This document shows, piece by piece, positions 22,424 through 28,166 of a DNA stretch of 28,166 nucleotides (its first letter is position 1; each line of letters opens with the position of its first letter). The position numbers were made by a program, and so were the translations under genes. This DNA is from Candidatus Saccharibacteria bacterium UBA1103 (lineage in GTDB: Bacteria; Patescibacteriota; Saccharimonadia; Saccharimonadales; Saccharimonadaceae). The notes under the pieces were generated by a model. That model searched no databases. It was not told the DNA's origin and saw nothing but the letters and a program-made list of their open reading frames with translations. Where the stretch lies: positions 1-28,166 of the forward strand of contig CAJPSI010000004.1 of the NCBI GenBank assembly GCA_905373275.1. The letters run 5' to 3'.

Positions 22424-23081
22424 TAAGCCTGATCACCGCCAGACTATCGACCGGGCGGAAAGATTTGATATCACTAAGGCCGGTCTCCCGCCATTCATCT
22501 ACTGCTCGTCGGACACCGGGTAAGCCGGCGTTATCGTAGTCGTCGACCACCAGCGTAGCACCGGGAGCTAGCCGACCCCGACAAACTCTGAAGCTATCCC
22601 TGATGCTGTCGTAGTAGTCGCCATCAAAGTAAGCAAAGCAAATCCGCTCCGGCAGATCGTCACCGCTTAGCTGACTAAACCAAGCTTTCTTGACCGTCGG
22701 GCGGGGTAAATTAGCATGAGTGAAAGCCTTTAATACTTCTGACTTGCTCGCCTTAAGTACTCCCGGCCGAAAGTCGTCGCCCAGGGCCGACCGGTCGTAC
22801 TCGGTCTTGCTTGGTAATCCGGCGAATGAATCGTACAAGTAAAGTTGCTTAGTCGGTGCCAGCTCAACCATCAGCTGAGCCATCATTAAGCTTGTCGCAC
22901 CCCGATAGCAACCCAGCTCCACTACTGCGCCGGCTACTTGCCGACCCAGCACCCGAGCTAGTTCACCCAGGATAATCGCCAGTTCGCTCCGACTGACCTG
23001 ATCTGACTTGGCCCGTTTGGCTCGCCCCAAGACCGCCTGAACCACCTTATCATATGGCAGCCGCTGATTATCCACAGACAT
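22416..23081 (-). CDS. TylF/MycF-family SAM-dependent O-methyltransferase
   Basis: 221 residues from the ATG at 23081, which lies 7 bases after a TGC-TATAAT box; a longer frame (from 23204) runs over the divergent gene and is unlikely. 'GAVVELGCYRGATSLMMAQL' (51-70) is the SAM-binding motif I and 'YLYDSFAGLP' (81-90) follows, as in TylF/macrocin O-methyltransferases. Metal-binding acidic residues are in 'YFDGDYYDSI' (151-160) and 'VVDDYDNAG' (178-186). TylF enzymes methylate sugar hydroxyls on macrolides; related proteins also occur in polysaccharide and rhamnose-methylating loci. No glycan or antibiotic genes are nearby, so the substrate is unknown. Confidence 0.82.
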   Translation of the reverse strand: MSVDNQRLPYDKVVQAVLGRAKRAKSDQVSRSELAIILGELARVLGRQVAGAVVELGCYRGATSLMMAQLMVELAPTKQLYLYDSFAGLPSKTEYDRSALGDDFRPGVLKASKSEVLKAFTHANLPRPTVKKAWFSQLSGDDLPERICFAYFDGDYYDSIRDSFRVCRGRLAPGATLVVDDYDNAGLPGVRRAVDEWRETGLSDIKSFRPVDSLAVIRLMV

Positions 23082-23096
23082 GCTAAAATTATAGCA
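23081..23096. promoter_or_regulatory. Overlapping divergent extended -10 promoters
   Basis: Plus strand: TGC (23081-23083) and TAAAAT (23084-23089), 8 bases before the ATG at 23097. Minus strand: TGC (23096-23094) and TATAAT (23093-23088), 7 bases before the ATG at 23081. The -10 boxes overlap by two bases and the two ATGs are only 15 bases apart. Both genes are leaderless and the promoters should exclude each other. Confidence 0.8.
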
Positions 23097-23549
23097 ATGA
23101 ATCAAACTAAAATAGTACTTAAAAAGATCGAGACCGGCTCGCAGTATGACCGCAAGACGGTACTTGCCCTGATCATTTCCGTCCGGATGGTCTACCGCAA
23201 TCAATATACAGACTATCTAGCAAGCTATAGTCATGACCGCCTGATTCAGCCTGCACCGGCTCGCAATTTACGCCCCTCCGCCCACGGCGTATACGCCACC
23301 GTCGCCCGACGCCGGATATTAGTCGGCGAGCTTGATTTTCTGAGGCAGAGTAAGATCAAGGGGTTGCCGAGTGATACCCAAGCTCAGCCGGCCCTAGGTG
23401 TCGCAGTGAACGGTCGACTGGCCGGAGTCGTCTATTTCGACCATCAATCGGTCCGCCGGACCAGCCCGCATAAGCTCAAGCTAATCATCGTGATCATACT
23501 GGCAATGGCACTCATCGCTCTAAGCTATTTCGCCTCCAGACAGCCCTAG
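23097..23549 (+). CDS. Orphan P-type-ATPase nucleotide-binding-like domain with C-terminal membrane helix
   Basis: 150 residues. The stretch 'SAHGVYATVARRRILVGELD' (about 91-110), then 'FLRQSKI' and 'ALGVAVNGRLAGVVYFDHQS' (about 128-147 of the aligned plan), follows the layout of the nucleotide-binding domain of P1B-type metal ATPases. There the order is G-x-G-V-x-A-x-V-x-G-x-x-V-x-V-G-x-x-x-F-L ... V-x-V-A-x-D-G-x-x-x-G-x-x-x-x-x-D. The phosphorylation motif D-K-T-G and all transport helices are absent. One hydrophobic segment lies near the C-terminus ('LIIVIILAMALIALSYFA'). It may be a regulatory or scaffold derivative; the resemblance is by eye only. Confidence 0.5.
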   Translation: MNQTKIVLKKIETGSQYDRKTVLALIISVRMVYRNQYTDYLASYSHDRLIQPAPARNLRPSAHGVYATVARRRILVGELDFLRQSKIKGLPSDTQAQPALGVAVNGRLAGVVYFDHQSVRRTSPHKLKLIIVIILAMALIALSYFASRQP

Positions 23550-24182
23550 CTAGCGACTAGCCAGCTGATATAGCTGATCAATAGCGCTATCGAAAGTATG
23601 TTTAATCGTCCCGCCGGCATCAACATCAAGCGCCAGTCCTAGCTGATGGTATTTTTGAATCACCGGGACGGTCTTTTCGGCATACTCATCCAGGCGCCGT
23701 TGCACCCGTTCTTTACTAACATCATCTGCTCGACCGCCATTACGTTCATCCTTGACCTGCTCCCAACGTCGCCAAACTTCAGCCTCCGAAATATTCAGCA
23801 CTATCACCGCCTTGAGACGATGTCCGCCCCGTTCCAGTGCCTCCATCACCACTTCTTCCTCGCCAATCCAGCGGCCCACCGAGCCCAGCACCAAGGGCTG
23901 ATTGCTCAGCTGCTTATCGCTGAGATGTGGGGCGATAAGCTGACGAAACTCATCGGTCGGCGTCAAGATACCTTGTTGGCTGTCGATTGCCGCCTGACGA
24001 ATCCGCCGATCATCACTGCTCTTCATGGCTGAGCGCACCAGGTCGCCGCTACTGATGAACTTTGCCCCCAGCTTCTCAGCCAGAGGTACACCCAGCGTAT
24101 CCTTGCCCGAGAATTGAATACCAAATATATTGATGGCGTCATTACCCAGCCACTGCTTGATCGCACTAATCTTGTCTTCCAT
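23550..24182 (-). CDS. Adenylate kinase-family nucleoside monophosphate kinase
   Basis: 210 residues. The P-loop 'GIQFSGKDT' (21-29) replaces the usual G-x-P-G-x-G-K-G-T. 'SSGDLVR' (44-50) matches the NMP-binding S-T-G-D-x-x-R. 'LGSVGRWIGEEE' (99-110) corresponds to L-D-G-F-P-R. 'RADDVSKERVQRRLDEY' (151-167) is the classic R-x-D-D ... R-L-x-x-Y. The LID is short and lacks zinc cysteines. It should phosphorylate AMP or a related monophosphate. The diverged third motif suggests either relaxed specificity or a second copy besides the main adk; I cannot tell which. Its stop abuts that of the convergent gene with no gap. Confidence 0.82.
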   Translation of the reverse strand: MEDKISAIKQWLGNDAINIFGIQFSGKDTLGVPLAEKLGAKFISSGDLVRSAMKSSDDRRIRQAAIDSQQGILTPTDEFRQLIAPHLSDKQLSNQPLVLGSVGRWIGEEEVVMEALERGGHRLKAVIVLNISEAEVWRRWEQVKDERNGGRADDVSKERVQRRLDEYAEKTVPVIQKYHQLGLALDVDAGGTIKHTFDSAIDQLYQLASR

Positions 24183-24188
24183 AGCTAG

Positions 24189-24197
24189 ATTATAGCA
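24189..24197 (-). promoter_or_regulatory. Extended -10 promoter of the adenylate kinase-like gene
   Basis: On the minus strand, TGC-TATAAT ends 7 bases before the ATG at 24182, with no SD. Predicted leaderless start. Confidence 0.7.
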
Positions 24198-24222
24198 AAG
24201 ATACCCTTACGAGTGAGCTTCT

Positions 24223-26232
24223 CTAATGGGCAAACTGGGCGTTGTATAGCTTGGCGTAGAATCCATTCTGCTCCAGCAAGCTATCGTGAGTGCCCGATTC
24301 GACGATATCGCCATGATCCATCACTAAGATCAGGTCAGCGTTACGGATAGTACTGAGACGGTGGGCGATGACAAAGGAAGTGCGCCCCTCAACCAGCTTG
24401 TCCATCGCCTGCTGGATTAGTCGTTCCGTCCGAGTATCGACGTTGCTGGTCGCCTCATCCAAGATAGTGATCGGAGCATTGGCCAGCATCGCCCGAGCGA
24501 TCGTCAGGAGCTGTTTCTCGCCGGCCGAGATGTTATCGGCACTCTCGCCCAGAATGGTATCCATGCCGCCGGGCAATGACTTAATGATATGATCAACCAT
24601 CGCCGTCTCTACGGCAACTCGTAGCTCCTCCTCGCTAGCATCCGGTTTACCATAGAGAAGGTTCTCCTTGATCGTCCCCTCAAACAGCCATGTATCCTGT
24701 AAAACCATGCCGAAGTTACGTCGAATATTGTGTCGAGATATCTGCCTAGTATCAACGCCGTCCAGCTTGATGATACCCTCGTCAGGGTCATAAAAGCGCA
24801 TCAGTAAGTTTACGATAGTGGTCTTGCCGGCACCGGTCGGTCCGACTATGGCGACCTTTTGACCCGGCTTGATCTCGACACTAAAATCATGGATGACAGG
24901 TCGATCCGAGTCGTAGCCAAACTTAACGTGGTCGAAACTGATTCGCCCCGTGACCCGGCTAATGGTCTGACCGCCTTTTTGCCATGTGATCGCCTCGTCC
25001 GGCTGGTCAATAAAGTCAAAGACTCTCTCGCTGGCAGCTATGATCGACTGGATCAGGCCGGTCAGATCGGCAATCTGGGTGATCGGCTCATTAAACCGAC
25101 GAATATACTGAGAAAAAGCTTGAATATCGCCAATCTGTAGACGCCCTTTGGCGGCCAGGTATCCTCCCAGCGTAATAACGATCACAAAACCTAGATTGCC
25201 GACGAACTCCATCATCGGGTAAACCACGCCGGCAATAAACTGCGCTCGCCAGGACGACCGATAGAGACTATTATTGTAACGATTGAACTTACTGATAGCT
25301 CGCTTCTCGCCGCCAAATATCTTGACGATATTGTGTCCACTATATGTCTCCTCGATATGACCATTCAGCTTGCCTAATATCTCTTGCTGACTGGCAAAAT
25401 ACTTCTGGCTCAAACGAAAGACTATGCCCACGACGATAGCACTGATCGGCAGAGTCAGCATGACCGCACCGGTCAGCATCAGATTCATTGAGATCATCAT
25501 CGCTAATATACCCACAACCATCACGATGCTCTGGAACGCCTGGGTGATAACACTGGAGAGATTCTGTGAGACTATATCAATATCGTTAGTAATCCGAGAC
25601 AACACATCACCATAAGAATGACGGTCAAAGTAGCTAAGTGGCAGGGTATTGATCTTGCGACTGATCTCTCGGCGCAGACGATAGACCGCTCGCTGCGTCA
25701 CCCCGGTAATCACCCAGCCCTCCAGGTAGCTTAGAATCGCTCCGATAATATAGACGGCGGCTAGCCAAAGCCCTGTGCTAGCCATGGTGTCGAAATGATA
25801 ATTCGGCTTCTTCGTAATGTCTAGCGCCATGATCTTGCGCTGCTGATTGTCCGGTAGCTTAGCTAGCTGAGCCGTAAATTTGTTTCGCTCCGGCGCCGGC
25901 GTTCGTTCCATCAGCTGCTTCACCGTCGTGCCGGCCGGTAGCTTAGTCTGCCGAGGCAAGCTCCGCTTGGCCGACTCGTAGACCTTATTGGCAGAGTAGT
26001 CGTCAGTGACCTGGTTAATCATATCGCCCAGCACCTTCGGGCCGATTACTGTCAAGATGACTCCACCGAGAGTCAGGATGATGGTGATAGCTATCTGCCG
26101 AGTGTAGTCCTTTAGATAATCGGCCAAGCGCAGAACAGTCTGACGAAAATGACGAGGCTTCTCAGCCGGGCTTTGGCTATGCCCAAAGACATTCCGCTTG
26201 GCCGGCTTGTCGCCGCTTGAATTATCCGACAT
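24223..26232 (-). CDS. ABC exporter half-transporter with catalytic-type nucleotide-binding domain
   Basis: 669 residues. A polar 30-residue N-terminus precedes six membrane helices. The first external loop (about 70-153) is unusually long, with charged repeats such as 'QLMERTPAPERNKF'. The ATPase domain has Walker A 'GPTGAGKTT' near 462, a deviant signature 'ISAGEKQ' near 567 in place of L-S-G-G-Q, Walker B with catalytic Glu 'ITILDEATSNVD' near 588, and 'IAHRLST'. Upstream is a second half-transporter; the ATG here lies inside its end (11-base overlap) with GAGGAGG as SD. Together they form a heterodimer of the LmrCD/TM287-288 kind, which exports drugs, lipids or peptides. The substrate is unknown. 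Confidence 0.9.
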   Translation of the reverse strand: MSDNSSGDKPAKRNVFGHSQSPAEKPRHFRQTVLRLADYLKDYTRQIAITIILTLGGVILTVIGPKVLGDMINQVTDDYSANKVYESAKRSLPRQTKLPAGTTVKQLMERTPAPERNKFTAQLAKLPDNQQRKIMALDITKKPNYHFDTMASTGLWLAAVYIIGAILSYLEGWVITGVTQRAVYRLRREISRKINTLPLSYFDRHSYGDVLSRITNDIDIVSQNLSSVITQAFQSIVMVVGILAMMISMNLMLTGAVMLTLPISAIVVGIVFRLSQKYFASQQEILGKLNGHIEETYSGHNIVKIFGGEKRAISKFNRYNNSLYRSSWRAQFIAGVVYPMMEFVGNLGFVIVITLGGYLAAKGRLQIGDIQAFSQYIRRFNEPITQIADLTGLIQSIIAASERVFDFIDQPDEAITWQKGGQTISRVTGRISFDHVKFGYDSDRPVIHDFSVEIKPGQKVAIVGPTGAGKTTIVNLLMRFYDPDEGIIKLDGVDTRQISRHNIRRNFGMVLQDTWLFEGTIKENLLYGKPDASEEELRVAVETAMVDHIIKSLPGGMDTILGESADNISAGEKQLLTIARAMLANAPITILDEATSNVDTRTERLIQQAMDKLVEGRTSFVIAHRLSTIRNADLILVMDHGDIVESGTHDSLLEQNGFYAKLYNAQFAH

Positions 26233-27979
26233 GTTTAGCCTCCTCTAATTCTCGCTTCATCTCACTATCACTAAATTGCGAGCCGGCTATCTCTCGATAA
26301 ACCGAGCAGCTACCAAGTAAGTGGTGATGCGTGCCGGCACCGACCACCCTACCTTTATCCAGTACGATGATCTGACCGGCATCCTTGATAGTAGAAATAC
26401 GCTGAGTCACGATCAGAATAGTCTTATCTGACTCCTGCTGCATGAGCTGCCGTCGAAGCTTGGCATCTGTCTGATAATCCAGTGCACTGAAGCTATCATC
26501 AAAGACGAGAATGTCAGGATCTTTAGCGATAGCCCGAGCGATGGATAGCCGCTGTTTCTGCCCGCCGCTGACGTTATTGCCACCCTGGGCGATACGAGCT
26601 TTATATTTACCATCCAGCTCTTCGATAAAGTCTGCCTGAGCGATCTTAGCCGCCCGGCGCATCTCTTTATCCGATATATCTTCGTCAGCATATTTGATAT
26701 TGCCTGCCACCGTGCCGCTAAATAGCACACCCCGCTGAGGCACGAAGCCAAGTGCCTTGACCAGCTCAGCCCGACTAATCCGCCTGATATCATGACCGCC
26801 TATCAGGATTTGCCCCGACGTCACGTCATACAGCCGCGGGATTAGATTGACCAGTGTCGATTTACCACTGGCAGTCGAGCCAATGATTGCCGTCATCTCG
26901 CCCGGACGGGCCGTGAAGCTGACGTCATTAAGAACTGCCGACTCAGCTCCGGGGTAGCTAAAGGTAACATGGCGGAACTCCAGTTCGCCCCGGCGATTGT
27001 CGTCGATAGTCTCGGGGTCAGTCGGCTCTACTATCTGACACTTCGTCTCCAGAATGGCAGCAATCCGCCCGGCCGACACCCTAGCCCTAGGTAAGGTCGA
27101 GATTACCATAGCCAGCATCAGCACATTAAAGACCACCATCATGGCATACTGCAAGAACGCCATCATACCGCCAATCTCCAGCTTGCTCTCGACTATTAGA
27201 TGAGCGCCGACCCAGATGATAGCCAGCACCGCCAGATTAACGATCAAGGACATGCCGGGCTGAAAGATGCCGGTAATCCGATTAACCCAAGTCTCCAGCT
27301 TAGCCTTGTCAGCATTCGCCCGGTCAAACTTACGCTCCTCTATCGACTCATTATTGAAAGCTCTGATCACTCTGAGCCCGGCTAAGTTCTCCCGAGCCAC
27401 CAAGTTGAGCCAGTCGACCAGATCTTGCAACACTTTATACTTAGGAGTAACGATACCAAAGATCACCGCCATACCGACCAGCAAGATAGTCACCGTCAAG
27501 ACGATTAACCAGGTCATGCTTGGTGCCGTTCTCAGTGCTCCGATCACCGCTCCGACGATCATGATCGGAGCTTGTATCGCCAAGCCCAGCACCATCTGGA
27601 AAGATTGCTGGACTTGCTGTACATCATTCGTCGAGCGGGTGATTAGGCTCGCCGTCGAGAACTTATCAATCTCATTCAGCGAGAAACTCTCTATCCGGCG
27701 AAAGATGTCTGATCGTAAATCACCGGCCAGACGAGCCATCGCCCGGCTGGTGATGATGTCTGAGACAATCATACCGGAGATGTCAGCCAGCGATAGTGCC
27801 AGCATCCATAGCCCCTGCCTTATAATCAAGCTAAGGTCGTTTGAGAGAATACCCTGGTCAATAATCTGCGACATGACCGTCGGTATCTTCAGGGTCGCCC
27901 AGACGCTGACGGCAGTAAAGCCAACGATCAATAGCAGCTGCTTCCAAAGGGGTTTGAAATAATTCAGGATAAGTCTCAT
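26222..27979 (-). CDS. ABC exporter half-transporter with degenerate Walker B glutamate
   Basis: 585 residues. Six membrane helices occupy the first 310 residues. Walker A is 'GSTASGKST' near 365, the signature is canonical 'VSGGQKQRLS' near 468, and Walker B is 'ILVFDDSFSALD' near 493. There the catalytic Glu after the Asp is replaced by Asp, and the switch His is Gln ('VTQRIST'). This is the well-known pattern of heterodimeric exporters: one site is degenerate and the partner supplies the intact Walker B but a deviant signature, exactly complementary to the downstream gene. First gene of the operon. Confidence 0.9.
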   Translation of the reverse strand: MRLILNYFKPLWKQLLLIVGFTAVSVWATLKIPTVMSQIIDQGILSNDLSLIIRQGLWMLALSLADISGMIVSDIITSRAMARLAGDLRSDIFRRIESFSLNEIDKFSTASLITRSTNDVQQVQQSFQMVLGLAIQAPIMIVGAVIGALRTAPSMTWLIVLTVTILLVGMAVIFGIVTPKYKVLQDLVDWLNLVARENLAGLRVIRAFNNESIEERKFDRANADKAKLETWVNRITGIFQPGMSLIVNLAVLAIIWVGAHLIVESKLEIGGMMAFLQYAMMVVFNVLMLAMVISTLPRARVSAGRIAAILETKCQIVEPTDPETIDDNRRGELEFRHVTFSYPGAESAVLNDVSFTARPGEMTAIIGSTASGKSTLVNLIPRLYDVTSGQILIGGHDIRRISRAELVKALGFVPQRGVLFSGTVAGNIKYADEDISDKEMRRAAKIAQADFIEELDGKYKARIAQGGNNVSGGQKQRLSIARAIAKDPDILVFDDSFSALDYQTDAKLRRQLMQQESDKTILIVTQRISTIKDAGQIIVLDKGRVVGAGTHHHLLGSCSVYREIAGSQFSDSEMKRELEEAKHVG

Positions 27980-28007
27980 CTGTTCTAGCTCACTCTTTCA
28001 CCTTTAG

Positions 28008-28016
28008 ATGATAGCA
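28008..28016 (-). promoter_or_regulatory. Candidate extended -10 promoter of the ABC exporter operon
   Basis: On the minus strand, TGC-TATCAT ends 29 bases before the ATG at 27979, which would give a leader of about 22 bases. The remaining sequence to 28166 shows no gene or RNA that I can support. Confidence 0.35.
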
Positions 28017-28166
28017 TAAAGTCAGCCCCAGCGCCTGAACGTCGCCTGCGACAATACTGTAGCTCAGAGCAGTACGTGACCTACTTAATTACCGCCCCAA
28101 TGTCTGTAATTTCCCTCTATATATAACTCTTTGACGTACGAGTAGTACAGTGTGGTTGACGAAGGC

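Noticed and set aside
22416..23204. Longer start (23204) for the methyltransferase
   Set aside because: It would run over the divergent gene's first 108 bases and its promoter. The ATG at 23081 has an extended -10 box 7 bases upstream and begins a normal family N-terminus.
28017..28166. Possible tRNA or other RNA in the right-end stretch (contains GTAGCTCAGAGC)
   Set aside because: The D-arm-like string has no matching acceptor, anticodon or T arm around it, so no tRNA can be folded.

Overview
The window looks like chromosomal DNA from a small-genome, single-membrane bacterium. My best guess is Candidatus Saccharibacteria (TM7) or another member of the Patescibacteria/CPR. This rests on several things: tight gene packing; the set obg, gpmA, ruvCAB, uvrC, secG, tsaE; many short exported or membrane proteins without known families; a type IV pilin-like protein; and a wall/surface protein with Cys-Gly-Tyr-Arg-Asn-Pro repeats. 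TGA works as an ordinary stop (for example ftsB and the GHKL ATPase gene), so the standard bacterial code applies. The assignment is an inference and no rRNA is present to confirm it.

Layout. 1-117: the 5' end of a leftward hrcA-like gene, with a 27-bp CIRCE-type operator overlapping its promoter. 118-973: two leftward genes for exported/membrane proteins of unknown function. 1013-4689: rightward secreted HNH nuclease, CorA-type transporter, TsaE, and an AT-richer AlbA_2/Schlafen-type ATP-binding protein. 4714-4746: an 11-bp tandem repeat. 4833-6515: a lamin-tail/Cys-repeat surface protein, followed directly by ruvC, ruvA and ruvB to a bidirectional terminator at 8675-8704. 8804-10754: leftward obg-gpmA. 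10775-12487: an AT-rich foreign patch with an IS30-like transposase fragment, a type I restriction HsdS tail, and an intact two-gene GHKL ATPase plus STAS-like (DUF4325) cassette with its own near-consensus promoter. 12621-15767: a very large secreted protein made of two homologous RCC1-like halves. 15829-20439: uvrC, a small holin-family membrane protein, secG, a membrane-anchored peptide-binding protein and a PH-domain membrane protein. 20454-21306: leftward ftsB-like gene and pilin. 21351-21426: tRNA with CAT anticodon. 21499-24182: small conserved genes, a TylF-like methyltransferase, an orphan P-type-ATPase-like domain and an adenylate kinase-like protein. 24223-27979: a heterodimeric ABC exporter.

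The strongest pattern across the window is promoter architecture. About sixteen genes carry a -10 box (TANAAT-like, usually with an upstream TGn) whose last base lies 7 or 8 bases before the first base of the start codon. Transcription would then begin at or next to the start codon, giving leaderless mRNAs. Genes inside operons instead carry Shine-Dalgarno sequences. Several divergent gene pairs have overlapping or mirror-image -10 boxes.

The most promising candidate for an undescribed system is the GHKL-DUF4325 pair at 11220-12487. It resembles a SpoIIAB/SpoIIAA-type partner-switching pair and sits beside restriction and transposase remnants. Its function is unknown, and a defence or regulatory role is only an inference.
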